A stretch of DNA of 64,000 bases, taken from the NCBI GenBank assembly GCA_963575745.1, contig CAUYUJ010015688.1:207501-271500 (forward strand), read 5' to 3'. Under the pieces are notes generated by a model. That model saw only the letters and a program-made list of their open reading frames with translations. It ran no database searches and was not told the DNA's origin. A program made the translations under genes and the position numbers. This DNA is from Prorocentrum cordatum (taxonomy: Eukaryota; Sar; Dinophyceae; Prorocentrales; Prorocentraceae). Of this stretch, positions 24,200 to 35,460 are shown piece by piece. Every line of letters starts with the position of its first letter. The stretch's first letter is position 1.

Positions 24200-24470
24200 A
24201 AGATGGCGCACAAAAAAAAAACGCCCAGGAGGCCGCGAGAGGCCCCAAGCTGGCCCCAAGATGGCCCCAAGAGGCACCCAAAAGGCCCACAGGAGGCCCC
24301 CAAGAAAACCCTCAGCGGCCCCAGGAGCCCCACCCCCCCCCACCCCCGAGGCACCCAAGACCCCGAAGAGCACCCCAGGATCGCCAAGGGCCCCCAAAGA
24401 CGTCCCAAGAGGCCACCAACAATCGCCCAATAGATACCCAAATAGGCCCCGAGAGGCAACCAAGAGACCT
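24200..24470. repeat. CCAAGAGGC/CCAAGATGGC minisatellite
   Basis: Degenerate 10-14-bp units (GGCCCCAAGATGGCCCCAAG type). The same minisatellite fills much of 29480-30240 in the second copy of the TIR element. Confidence 0.8.
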
Positions 24471-24479
24471 CTGGCAATT

Positions 24480-24660
24480 GTGTTTGCCTTCATCATCCTC
24501 CTGTTATTCCTTCCTGCTCCTACTCTGTCTCTTCTTCCTCCGCTTCCTCCTCCTCCTCCTCCTCCTCGTCCTCCTCCTCCGTCTCCTCCTCATCCTATTC
24601 ATCATCCTGCTTCCCACTCCCTCATCCATCCATCCATCCACCTCGTCCTTCTCCTCCTCA
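24480..24660. repeat. CTCCTC / CATCCATC pyrimidine microsatellite
   Basis: CTTCCTCCTCCTCC-type tract followed by CCATCCATCCATCCA. Confidence 0.85.
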
Positions 24661-24759
24661 CTCCTTTGCACGGTTCGGCCGTCCTCCTTTTTGCTGCCGC
24701 ACTTCCCTGATCACCTCAACTCGCCTGGACATCGTTTCTGGATGGGCTGGTGGGGATAC

Positions 24760-25615
24760 TTTTTCGTCGCGGCCGCAGGCGAACGCGCCAACAGCGTGAG
24801 AGGTCGGGCGGGATACGCGCGAGCCTAATTGCCTAGAGCACGGGGGCCGACGGCCGAACCTGGACCTAAGCTGCCTAAGCTGCCTAAGCTGCCGGGCTGC
24901 GCGAGGTGGTGCCAAAAAGCGGGGCACAACCCGAAACCTTGCCGGCGGGCGATGCAATCTGCAACTAGGACCAGGATCAGGGGGCAGTGCCGATGCACGA
25001 ATTGAACCAAGGAGCTATGCGCAACCGAAATGGCGCGGCAAGGTCACAGACAGCGAAGCTGACAAGTGACCGCAAAGGGCGAGGACTAGACGCATGATAA
25101 ACCACACGAGACATCCATGCACACAGCCCCTGAAGGGGGCAGCTCGCTTGCAATACGCTCCAGGAGGTAATACAAACACCGATGGCCAGGAATACGGCTG
25201 GTGGGGATACGCGAAACGCCCAACATTCCTACGTACCTTGTGATGAAATCCGCGCGAAAAAAAACGCGTTTCTTCAATGCATTATCTGGAAAACTCAGGT
25301 GGGAACCGCTGTTGTTGTAAACCGGGGGCGAAGACGCAATTCTTAGACCCACGACTTCCTCGGAATCCGCCGACCCTGTCGGCGTGTGTGAGGGGCTTCT
25401 CCGTTCGACTCGTCGTCTCCGTCGTCTCCGTTCTCCCCCTCCCAAGGCTCTCCTCCTCAAGCGGGCTATCCAAAACGACATCGAACGACGTCGTAGTGGA
25501 GTCGAAGGGAAGCCCCTTCCCTTTGATCCCTTCCCCGCAGGGGAGGAGGGGGGGGGGTCCCGGCGCAAATACGACGCCCGCCGGGGCGCACTCTCCTCGA
25601 GCGGGCACGCACGGG
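24760..25615. other. Unique-looking DNA without a supported gene
   Basis: Contains a CTGCCTAAG triplication (24869-24893) and, at about 25197, a CTGGTGGGGATACGCGAA motif like the ends of the TIR element. ORFs here have no recognisable domain. Confidence 0.4.
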
Positions 25616-25765
25616 AGGCACTTCCTCCTCCTCCTGGTCCTCCTCCTCCTCCTTTTCCTCCTCCTCCTCCTCCTCCTCTCCTCCTTCTCCTGCTCCTCTC
25701 CTCCTCCTCCTCCTCCTCCTCCTCCTCCTCCTCCTCCTCCTCCTCCTCCTCCTCCTCCTCCTTTT
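25616..25765. repeat. (CTC)n microsatellite
   Basis: About 150 bp of CTCCTC ending a few bases before the 3' end of the LINE coding region; it might derive from the LINE tail region, but that is inference. Confidence 0.9.
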
Positions 25766-25807
25766 GCCGGCGCAAACTCATATGAGGACGCAGAGGTGAC
25801 GAGACGA

Positions 25808-27157
25808 TTAGGCGCCGCCCGGGGCCTGCTTGACAGGAGCCGCCGCTAGCGGTCGCGTGTGGCCATGCTTCCTCGCTGCTCTGTACGCGAGTGTGTCGGC
25901 AACGTCTAATTGCACTATTTTATCGGTGTCCATGGGTGAGGTGTTGGCGACGACCCACAGCCAACAAGCGGTCCGATGAGGGTTCGACCAGTGCGCAATG
26001 AGGCGGAGTCTGGTCGAGAACTGTTTGCGGCACGCCTTGCAAACCCAATCTTCGTTGGCATGCAGCCGTCGATCAGTGCGCATGCCATGCTTGACCCGAG
26101 CGCGCGTCAACATGGCTTGGCGCGTGGCAAAACAACATGTGCAACGCATGCAAGAATAAGGAGCAATCCCACTACTGCTCATGGTCTCACGGGACGCATC
26201 GCACACACACGCAAAGAAACGAATGTCATGAACGATGTCTCTCCACCGATGAACACTGTCAACCATGATGCCCCACCAAGGGCTCGAATCCACGGCAGGG
26301 TCGGGCAGGCAATGCCGGGCCGCAGCGGACACTCTGTAGCAGGATGACAAGTCAGCCCTCACTTGAATGGCCCAAGGCACCACTTGACGGGGCCCGTCCT
26401 GTCTGTCACGCCCTAGAGACAGCAAAGCAAGCAGCGCATGGCTATCGGAGCGGACAAGACGAGCAAGATAGAGGAGCCTCTTCTGCAACAGTATGCAATC
26501 CAAAGACACCATGCCAGCATGCCCCCGGGCATGAGTGTCCGAACCCGCAGCGCCGTCGAAGTTCAAGCGATCACATATGCAACGCACAACGCGCATGTAC
26601 ACAGCATAAGCGCGCAGCTCACGAACCTTCAGCACTCTGACATGCGCATTGTACAGAAGCTTCGATAATACCAAACTATCGCAGAACAGGGTGCGAAGCG
26701 GCACTCGGAGAGCCGGGTTTCCAAAAACCTTCCGGGCTATAGGTGCGTATGAAGATGGCGAACTGCTCGCCCTCTGGGTCACATATGGGGCGATTGACCC
26801 ATTCATCGCCGTCACAGAGCCAGGGTGCTTATACTCGGACACAACGCGCAGACAAGCGCCGCCTGGCAGGGGGGCCCCAAAACCGCTCTGAGCACGAAGT
26901 TTCATGTAGTGGTCGGAAGCACCCGCCCCAAGAAACTTCATAAAAGCTTCGGTCTTGCAACGGAACGGCGAGAAAATCTCCACGAGCACCCCTAACAACA
27001 CGCGGGTGGCCTCCCACAGCAGGCGGGGCGAGCGCGCAAACAACGCCGCGCACAAATCATCGACAAAGGCGACTTCGACAACATCTCCCTCTTGATGGCT
27101 CTCAGCAGCGCCGTCGGCCCAGGTTGGGCCCTCCCGGCGTTTCAGACGCAAGGTCAC
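25808..27157 (-). pseudogene. LINE ORF2, C-terminal part: RT motif C and Cys/His finger
   Basis: This 449-codon minus-strand ORF begins with the end of the reverse transcriptase. VAFVDDLC supplies the F/Y-x-DD catalytic pair (motif C). It continues through the RT thumb-like region, with FGNPALRVPLRTLFCDSLVL then LSKLLYNAHV. Near the end are two Cys/His clusters, YSCMRCTCCFATRQAM and WVCKACRKQFSTRLRLIAH, resembling C2H2-type nucleic-acid-binding fingers often found at LINE C termini. It stops at 25808 with ...KQAPGGA. Upstream RT motifs lie in other frames, so the protein is broken as it stands. Confidence 0.8.
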
Positions 27158-27188
27158 GCCGGCGCCTTGCTTTCGTGCCCCATAGCAA

Positions 27189-27539
27189 TTATAACAAGAA
27201 CGTAAGCACTGTCATGGACGATTCCGCCAAGTTTGCACCCTTGCCCCCCCGCCCCGTCACGGCGCGCACGAATGCGTCGCGCCCCGGGCATTGGAACCAG
27301 GACTTCGCGTGTAGTCCGCAAACGAGCGCCGCCACTTTGGGGTCGAGCCCCATTTGTTGAAACGCAGCGCCGCGCGATTCAATGCGCTCGCAAATCCACC
27401 CAACGACCTCCGGATAACAACCACGCTTGACAAGGTAGTCGGTCTTAGACGTTGTGTCGCTCCCAACGTCACTCGGCCACCCGAAAACGAGCTCGCGCAA
27501 GACTTCGTCAAACGCATTCGTGAGATCCACGTGCAACAC
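27189..27539 (-). pseudogene. LINE ORF2, RT motif A segment
   Basis: The minus-strand frame encodes LHVDLTNAFDEVLRELVFGW, the RT motif A with catalytic Asp (F/V-D-x-x-x-A-F-D). It then runs to TGRGGKGANL, a probable equivalent of motif B. The frame differs from both the upstream palm/finger segment and the downstream FVDD segment, so at least two indels have occurred. Confidence 0.75.
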
Positions 27540-29008
27540 AAACGCGCACGCAGAGATGCAAGCGCAGCAAAATCGAGACAGCTCAGCAAGAAATGGTTGG
27601 CAAAATCGGTGCTGTGGCCTGGTGCGGCGCCGTTTTGGGACTTCGGTAAGAAGGCGGCGTAAGGCCCATCGATTGCACTTTTTAATGTGCCAATCATTGC
27701 CTTGTCCATGTGATCAGAAATCAACGGCCTTCTGCTGTTGTCAGGCTCAGAGCTGCCACCCTTGCCTTTGAACAAATCAACCATGCGGCCGCCTTCCCAC
27801 TGCGCGGGCCATCTTTCCTCGTTCGCAACACGGTCGCATATGTCAAACAGCTTGACTGCCAGACTGGACCCGCCTGCCTTCAGAAGTTCGGCGCTGATGC
27901 GGCCAGGGCCGAGGGCCTTGTTATCCCTCAGTGTTCTGATTGACTCGTGCACGCACATTGGGCCCACAACAAAAGAAAACTCAGTCCGCGCGCCGGGGCG
28001 CGACGCTAGCTCGCTCTGGCTGTGCGCCAGACTGCCGCCGACAACCTCCATGAAGCGACGCTGCCAACGATTGCACCTTTCCTCTCTTGTCGCGGAGACA
28101 CTCCCATCATGCAACTTCACGGCCTGAGGGGGGCGCATTTTGTGACCTGCAAGAGCCTTGACGACTCCGCGCGTGCCTCTCAAATCACCCTTGTCAGCAA
28201 GCCACTGGGCCTTGAAAGCAAGATTTTCGAAGTGAAGGGCCCTGTCGCGGTCAATGACGCCACGAATCCCTTGCTGGACGACAACAATGCAACGGTGACA
28301 AACTGCTTCAGTGCAACGCAGCGACAACCATGTGCTCCGAACGTCAGCAAACCGAACAAGGGCAGCCCAACCAAAACCGCGCACGTCTTGGCTGCGTGGG
28401 CGACTGCAATGGTCCTGTCGGCGGCCCGGGGGAAGCGACTCAGGGCGCGCCGAAGCCCACGGCATGAAACACGCGTGCAAATGCCACTTCTTCCCCTGCT
28501 GTCTCGCCACGTGCATGACACGACGACGAGGCCCGGCGTGCTGAAGCAACTCCCACGCGCTGTCAGATATCCACCCTTTGGAGGGCGACTTTGGTGGAGA
28601 CCCGAAGATCCGGCGCGCTTGCGTCAGCAGGAACGCGTTGAATTCGGCAACGTGCTCATCGACAGAACAATTCTGGCCAGGCACGAAATTCCACACTGCA
28701 CGCTCGAACTGGTCGCGGAGATGCGCATTGTCCAAGGCGCGGGCAGCAAACGACATGCTGCTCTTCCCTCTCACACGACTCTTATCACCAACGGCGTCTT
28801 CCGCCGAATCCACACTCAGTGATGCGCTCACAGCCCGGTGGTCCTCCCATGTGCTTTTGGACAGGTCAACATCAGACAACACACGGCACGCATGAACACA
28901 CTTGTGCAAACACTCATCAAGACAAACATAATCAATGCGATGCGCTGAGCCACTGGAATGCCTCCACGTGTAACCAGTGTCAAACCAAGTGCTAGTAGCA
29001 TACAACAT
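27540..29008 (-). pseudogene. LINE ORF2, end of endonuclease and N-terminal RT
   Basis: The minus-strand ORF starting MLYATSTWFDTGYTW includes AHRIDYVCLDE and EDHRAVSASL, matching the C-terminal AP-endonuclease motifs (H-R-I-D-Y and S/E-D-H). After a linker, DNKALGPGRISAELLKAGG, DLFKGKGG and DNSRRPLISDHMDKAMIG match RT motifs 1-2 (nk-a-g-dgi...; LfKgKG; yRgi-l). The RT continues in another frame at 27539. Confidence 0.8.
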
Positions 29009-29345
29009 GTGATCACGAAAGAAAACCTAAGCAACATGCCGTTCTCATTCTCCTCCTCCGGTTCACACGGCCCTATGTGTGTACACTGAACAGATCCCAC
29101 CCGTGCGTTGGCATCAATCAGCACCACGACAGATTGACCTTTCCTACCGGCACCGCCGACGTGGCACGCAAGCGAGTCCCAAAACAAATGCTTTACTTCG
29201 TTCGGCGACTCGTTGTGTGGAGCATGGCACGAGAAAACATGAACAACCTCCTTGCGGCCTCTCCACCGCCCTATAGTCTGCGCGATGCGAGGGCCACGCG
29301 GCGCGAACGACTCAACGACGTAGGGGCCACCGCGTCGCACCCACA
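29000..29345 (-). pseudogene. LINE ORF2, central endonuclease segment
   Basis: The minus-strand frame encodes YGSQLWVRRGGPYVVE, VVHVFSCHAPHNESPNEVK and VVVLIDANARVGSVQ. The CHAPH and DANARVG stretches correspond to AP-endonuclease catalytic motifs (y-aP and gD-N). The preceding part of the domain is displaced to 30329-30529 by the inserted TIR element. Confidence 0.8.
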
Positions 29346-29357
29346 GTTGCGACCCGT

Positions 29358-30328
29358 AATCCCACCAGCCCTCTGGGCGTAGGTGGTCTAGAGCAGATCC
29401 TCTTCCACCCCTCCCTCTTCCCCCTTGGGGAGGGGTTTACCCCTCCCCCTACCCCCTCCCCTGGACCTGGACGGGGGGGGCCGCGGGTAGTTAGAGCGTC
29501 CCAGATGGCCCAAGACGGCTCCAAGAGCGCCTCAGAGAACCCAAGATGAGCTCCAAGATGGCTCAAGATAGCGCAAGATCGCTCGAGATGGCTCCTAAGA
29601 TGGTTCCAAGAAGCCCAAAGACGGCCCCAAGATAACTCCAAGTGGCCAAACAGCTCCCCAAGGAGGCCCCGAAGAGGCCAAAATCGTCCCAAAACCTAAG
29701 GAAAATCAATGATTTTTGCTTTCTCGCCTTTTCGCTTCCGATGGCCATCCGAGGCCTGGAGATGGTTCCAAGATGGCCCAAGAGGGCCCCAAGAGAGCCC
29801 CAAAAGAGCCCCAAGACGGCCCCAAGAGCGCCCAAGAGCACTCCAAGAGCGTTCCAAGAGGGGTCCAAGAGGCGATTTTAGGGGCTTCCGAGGGGGGGCG
29901 CTAATTGAACCCCCCCTCTTGTTTGATCGATCTCCTCCAAGATGGCCCCAAGAAGCGCCCAGGAAGCCCCAAGAGGTCCCAAGATGGCCCCAAAATGGCC
30001 CCAAGAGGCCCCCAAGAGGCCCCCCGGAGGCCCCCAAGAGACCCCCAAGAGGCCCCAAGAGCCCCCCCAGATGCACCCAAGATGCTCCAAGAGGCCTCGG
30101 CGAGAATGCCTAATCATTGATTCTACACAGGTTTTAGCCACATGGAGGCCTCTTGGGGGGGGGCACGGATTAAGATGACTCCAAGAGCGTCTGGGAGAGC
30201 CCAAAATGACCTCCAAGATGGCTCAAGATATCCCAAGATGTCTCATAATGGCTTCCTCTGTGTGCTGCCCACTTCTCTGATCGAGGCAATTCCTCTGGGC
30301 ATCGTTTCTGGATGGGCTGGTGGGGATT
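29358..30328. mobile_element. TIR-bearing repeat element, copy 2, inserted in the LINE
   Basis: The ends AATCCCACCAGCCC (29358-29371) and GGGCTGGTGGGGATT (30314-30328) are inverted repeats. The interior is largely a CCAAGATGGC/CCAAGAGGC minisatellite. The insertion falls between the LINE endonuclease pieces ...YDMFISSADEKGN and YGSQLWVRRGG. Same family as 22039-24757. No ORF with a domain is present. The target-site duplication could not be defined by eye. Confidence 0.7.
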
Positions 30329-30570
30329 CGCGAAGCGACAACAATTCCCCTTCTCATCCGCACTGGAAATGAACATATCATACGAAACACCTGTGTACTG
30401 CTGGTCACGCTGAATCCTCCCCTCTTGGATACCAACGACATGCATCCCAGCGTGCAGAAAGGCGCATTTCAGCAGCTGGAACCGCCCATTGGCGGATAGA
30501 TCTTGGCCAGACCACTGCCCGTCAAGCAATGAGCAAACGTTGGCTGAACAACAAACGAATTCAATAGGTT
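30329..30570 (-). pseudogene. LINE ORF2, N-terminal endonuclease
   Basis: The minus-strand frame contains MHVVGIQEGRIQRDQQYTGVS and YDMFISSADEKGN. The Q-E-G/E-x-R stretch is the first AP-endonuclease motif (l-l-Q-E-t-h type). The frame runs into the inserted element at 30328. The true ORF2 start was not determined. Confidence 0.75.
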
Positions 30571-30710
30571 GATCGGTTTGTGCCTTCTGGGGCCCACTGA
30601 AAGCCGGGGCCCCGGCAGGAGTCGGGGGGGAGGGGGTAGTCAGAGGCGAAGAAACATCTCTAGGTCCCAGGGCGGCTCCGCCAGTCTCCCCTGTTTGTCA
30701 GCACTTAAAA

Positions 30711-31882
30711 TCAAGAGCGCACGGTGTCTCTGCTGCAAGTGCACTCTCTGGCGATTTGCCGCTCACCCGGCGATGCCCGTTCGAAAGGGGCACCACACAA
30801 CTCCATGTCGTCATCCAGGCCGCCTGCTGCGACCTTCGACGGCGACAAGCTTGGGGACGAACTGGACCTCCCCATCTTCCTCGGTGGCGGCGCCGGTTCC
30901 GGAGCCGCCGCCTGCGCGGCAGCTGCCTTCTGGGCCTCGGCCGCCACGACGACGAGGTTCTGGTACAGCGTGTTCATGGCGGTTTTGGCATCCTCCACGA
31001 TGTGGTTCGGGACTACCGGCGACGACTGCATGTCAGACAACACGTCCTTCAAAGCCTCAGACATGCTCTACAGGCAATCCCGGCGACCGCCGCCCGACGA
31101 CGAGGTCACCTGCGCCTGGAGCCGCTTGTACTCGCTTTCCAGCCTGGTCACGTCGAGCCTTGCCGCGTCCGCTTCCTTCTGCGCCTCCGCGAGCACACTC
31201 TGCGCTTTGAGGCGCCGCCCCTGTGCCCGCTCCAGCGCCGCTGCACACGTCGACAAATGCGCAGACGGAGGTTTACTGAGCGTAATGGCACGCTTGGCCA
31301 TGGCAGTCTGCCCCTCCAAGTGCGTGCGCGTGGAGGCGAAGAGGCCGTTGTCGGGCAGTTCCCGCAACATGCCCTCCATGACTTGATGTCGCATGAGGTT
31401 GGCACGGGCGGAGCTGCTGTGTGTGCACTGCCCCCGCCACCCGTCGCAATAGCCGGGTTGGTGTCGACCGCGCCGATCCCCCCATGCCCTTTCTCCGCGG
31501 TCACCCCCATGCTGGTCGGAAGAGCCGGCCAGAAGTCCGAGAGGGTGATGGTGTGCGGCTGCGGCCGCACGTGCTGCTGTTGCTGCAACTGGTTATGCTG
31601 CTGCCCCTGCTGCTGCACAACTTGTTGCTGGTGACTGATCAGATGCTGCTGCGACTGCTGCTGCTGCAACTGCTGCTGCTGCAACTGCTGATGGGACACG
31701 TGCTGGTGCTGATTCTGGTGCTGCACTCCCTGCCCTCCGAGTGCGAACGATTTCGCGAAATCCTTCTTTACCCCGCACTTCCAGCACTTGCCCTCCTTGG
31801 ACTCATTCCACGAGCTGCAGAGCGCGCGCTGAACCCATGGCGAGCTCCACCCATCGTACGATGCGCGCTGCCAGACCGACAT
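30711..31882 (-). pseudogene. LINE ORF1-like protein: zinc-binding, Gln-rich, coiled coil
   Basis: The minus-strand reading begins MSVWQRASYDGWSSPWVQRAL. It has a Cys cluster ending KCWKCGVKK (a short zinc-knuckle-like site), then a Gln/His-rich tract of about 60 residues. Near 31395 the frame shifts to a coiled-coil-like region (LERAQGRRLKAQSVLAEAQK, LDVTRLESEYKRLQAQVT) that stops at 31068. The same frame resumes in 30711-31064 with MSEALKDVLSDMQ and AMNTLYQNLVVVAAEAQK. A nucleic-acid-binding ORF1 upstream of an EN/RT ORF2 is standard LINE layout. One frameshift and one stop suggest decay. Confidence 0.65.
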
Positions 31883-31974
31883 GACCGTGAACCACCACGA
31901 AAAATGTCAATCAAAGTACTGTAGCTGATCAACAACAATCATTTTAATTATGTTACTCTTGAATGTCTTATTAC

Positions 31975-34050
31975 GTATATCCGAAACTCTCGATACCCGC
32001 CGTCCTCGTTTTCGACCGTACTATTCTTTTGACCTGCCACGTACACTTAGCGCAACCCCTAAAACGGGGGAGAAGAGGACGGATGGGGGAGGGAGAACAT
32101 TGGAACACGAGAGAAATTAGCAGGACGCGGGGGCCAGGAGCAGAAACCACGTGGCAAAACCAAGCGGGCTGATCGGGCCGGTAAGCCCGACAATATGGGG
32201 AAGGTCGGGAAGGGGGGCCAAGGCGGCCAGGTCGAGCAGGCGGGATGTTGAAACGTGAGTTCTTCACGAATCGCGCGGAAGTCTCGAACGATAATGAGAT
32301 CCCGAAATAAATCGTTAAAGCAACCAAAACGAGAGCGCGATCCCTAAGCGTCGCGGGCAAGGATTTTGAATACATTGTAAACTCTCACGCGGACCCGCTA
32401 TTCTTGTATAGTTCATGACGAAGTCCTGTGCGAGAGCGCGATGTTGGAATGGATTGTGGGGGCGTATCAAGCGGGAACCACTGTTCTTGCAAACCGGGGG
32501 CCAACGCAGTTTGGTGATCCCACAGTGTTTCCCGCCGAAAAAACAAAAAACAAAAAAAAACACAAAAAACAAAAACAAGCATCGGCAGGAATACTACTTG
32601 AAAAATACAATGGTTACCGCGCACGGGGGATCAATAACACGTATTATTCAGAAGTAACAACCTAACACTCATTTTGATTATATTCGTTTTCACCTGCTCG
32701 CCTGCCATTCAACACGTATGTCCCGAACCCTCGAAAACCGCTCTCTTCGTCTTCGACCGTGCCCCCAGAGGTATCGATGTCTTACCTGCAGCGCGTATTT
32801 CGTGCAGCCCCCTAAGGCAGGGGACGGGAGGACGGATTTAAAAAAAGAGCAAAAGGGAAGGTGGAGGACGGGGCACGAGAGAAAATAGCAGGAGGGGGGT
32901 AGGGACATTGAAACATGGCAATACCAAGCGGGCAGATCGGGCGGGTAGACCGTAACGGGCGGGTCGAGAAGGCGGGCCCGGGCGGCCAGGTCGAGCAGGC
33001 GGGTTGTTGAAGCGTGCGTCCTTGCGTGAACCGCGAGGAAGTCTCGAGCGATAGCGCGATTCCCACATAATGAAAAATCGGCAGCGAGAGCGTGGTTCCT
33101 AATTGTCGAAGGCGCGGCGTCTGAATAGATTGTGAGGAAGTCCCACGCGAGAACGCGATTACTGTACAAATGGTGAGGAAGTCCCGCGCGAGCACGCGAT
33201 TGGGGAATCCATTGTGAGTAACTAGCAGGCGGTAGCCATTGCTTGTGTAAACCAGGGGGCCAACAACGCAGTTTGGTGACCCAGAAGTAAACGAATGCCG
33301 GGTGCGAATCCTGGAAGGAGCACTTCAATTGAAACAATAACAGGGTTACCGCAAGGGGGGATCAACAATCATTGTTCTTGATTTATGAGAACTCAACAGC
33401 AACATCTACAACAATAGCCACAACAGCAATCATGTTCAATATTCATCTCTCTTATCTGCTCGCGTGCCATTCAACAATATATCCCAAACCCTCGATACTC
33501 GCCCTCTTCGTCTTCGGTCGTGCCCCCTTAGGGGGTGCCTGTGTCTAACCTGCAACGTGTATTTCGTGCAGCCCTCTAAGGCAGGGGAAGAGAGGACGGA
33601 TGGAAGGAAGGGGTAAGGGGCAGGCGGGTTGCGGAAGCGTGTGTCCTGCATGGGTCGCGAAGGCGTCTCGAGCGATACCGCGATTCCAATGTAAATCGCG
33701 GGGTAATCCACAGTGAGAGTTTGACTCCTGAAAGTCGAAGGCGCGGCGTGCGAAGAAATTGCGAGGATGTCCCACGCGAAACCCCAATTCCTGGATCAAC
33801 ATAAAGAAGTCCCGGACGAGACCGCGACGAGTTTCGAATACAGTGTGAAGACATATCAGACGGGATCCGTTGTTGTTGTAAACCGGGGGCCAACAATGCA
33901 ATTGGTGACAAACTCAATTTCCCTTGTGAAGAACTGGGTGCAGACCCCCGACGAAGCACTTCAATTGAACAATACAATCGTTACCGAAGGGGGGATCAAA
34001 AACAAATATTCTTTAGACATGAAAACCCAACACCACCAACAACAGTAAGT
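31975..34050. repeat. Three tandem copies of a ~750-bp repeat
   Basis: The block TATCC(C/G)AAAC(C)CTCGATAC followed by TCTTCG(T)CTTCGACCGT starts copies at about 31978, 32712 and 33482 (spacing 734 and 770 bp). Each copy continues through a CTAA(A/G)(A/G)CGGGG...AGAGGACGGAT block and a GCGGG(A/T)TG(T)TGAA block. It ends with GCGATTCC...AAACCGGGGGCCAAC and ATACAATGGTTACCG. Short ORFs on both strands differ between copies, arguing against a gene. Confidence 0.8.
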
Positions 34051-34279
34051 TTACCCTCATGCGCGATATTTCCACACAAAGCATGCGACGAATATAATAA
34101 CAGTCCCTATCATTGGGGACTATTGTTCTGTAGCGGGGTCCGATATTTCCATTCCCAGATCTCCCGCCCAATGAGGTATTGCAAACACCTCCCCCGAGGA
34201 ATTTTAGGATATCCCGCCTCGAAAACGCATACCCGCGCCTTGCTGCGCCGATGCGAGACCGCCAGTGGAACCCCCGACA

Positions 34280-35040
34280 AGGGTCAAGCACGAGGACGTA
34301 TCAAACGACAGGATTGCCTTGGTGGGGATGGGGGCTGTCGGCGGCGAGGCAAGGACCTTGCCCTCAATAGAAAGGGAGGAAGTCTTGAGCAGGGCCGCTG
34401 TTGTTGTTGGGAGCGGCGCCAATTCTGAAGAGAGTAGGGCGCTAGTTCAGCGTAAAACAAAACGAAATCTCGAGCGGGAACGCTGGTTTTGTTGGGACGG
34501 TGGTTGTCGTCGGCGAGGAGGAACACCGCCTTGAGTAAGAAGGGAAGAAGTCTCGAGCGGGAGCCGTGGTTTTGTCGGGACGGGGGCTGTCGGCGGCGAG
34601 GAACAGCACCGTTCTGAGGAAGAAAAGGAAAACCTCGAGCGGGAGCGTTGTTCTTGCTGGGAGCGGCGCCAATTCAAAAGAGAGTATCCAATATAAAACG
34701 ATAGGACGTCGCGGGCGGTAGCGCTGGTTTTGTTGGGACGGCGGTTTTCGGCGGCGAGGAGGAGCACCGCCTTGAGTAAAAGAGGGAGAAAGTCTCGAGC
34801 GGGAGCGTGGTTGTTGCTGGGGGCGGCGCCGATGAAAGAAAGAATAGCGCGCCAGTCCAAGGTAAAATGGGAGGATGTCTCGAGCGGTAGCGTTGGTGTT
34901 GTTGGAACGGCGGCTTTCGGCGGCGAGCAAGAGCACCGGCCCTGAGTCAAAGAAAGAGGTCTCGAGCGGGAGCGTTGTTGTTGTTGTTGGGGGGCCGGTG
35001 TTGGCGCCCCCCCCAAACCGCTCGAGCGTGAACCTCATGT
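34280..35040. repeat. ~83-bp tandem repeat, 7-9 copies
   Basis: Units contain CTCGAGCGG(G/T)AGCGTTG and GTTGTTGGGACGGCGG, then TCGGCGGCGAGGA and GCACCGCC. Starts are near 34471, 34552, 34634, 34720, 34794, 34880 and 34960, with weaker copies to the left. Confidence 0.8.
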
Positions 35041-35117
35041 TCAATGAAAAAGTAGCCGGCGCCGGGGCGAGAGCGTCAAAGCGCTTGGGGTGGGTCCAAC
35101 AATAATAATTGTTAGGT

Positions 35118-35460
35118 AATCAACATCCAACAGCAACAGCAACAGCAACAGCAACACCACCACCACCAACAACAACAACAATCCGCACCGCAGAACCTCA
35201 CTTCAGCCACCCGCACAGGAACAATGAACGACCGTTCGGCCTCTCACTCCGATGATTGACATTATCACCACCATCATCATCAACATCATCCGCCTGTTCA
35301 GCCTCATCCTCATCGTCATCGTCGTCGTCGTCCTCTCTTCCTCCCTTTCTCTATCCTCCCGCATCCCTTCCTCTTCTCCTAACCGTCCTCCTCCTCCCTC
35401 CCTCCTCCTCCTCCTCCTCCTCCTCCTCCTCCTCCTCCTCCCTGGCCCAGGCCTGGCCCG
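35118..35460. repeat. CAACAG/CACCAC and CTC microsatellites
   Basis: (CAACAG)n then (CACCAC/CAACAA)n at 35118-35185; CATCATCATC and GTCGTC at 35265-35330; (CTC)n at 35395-35445. Confidence 0.85.

Larger units (their letters stand above)
25808..31882 (-). mobile_element. LINE (non-LTR retrotransposon), broken
   Basis: On the minus strand, from 31882 to 25808, an ORF1-like region is followed by an ORF2 with AP-endonuclease, reverse transcriptase and C-terminal Cys/His clusters. Order and motifs fit the LINEs abundant in dinoflagellates. ORF2 is split by a 971-bp TIR-bearing insertion (29358-30328) and by several frame changes, so this copy looks inactive. The 5' and 3' ends of the element and any target-site duplication were not determined. 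Confidence 0.85.

Noticed and set aside
30205-30235. Dinoflagellate spliced-leader relic (GGCTCAAG end)
   Set aside because: The match is limited to GGCTCAAG within the CCAAGATGGC minisatellite; the rest of the leader is absent.
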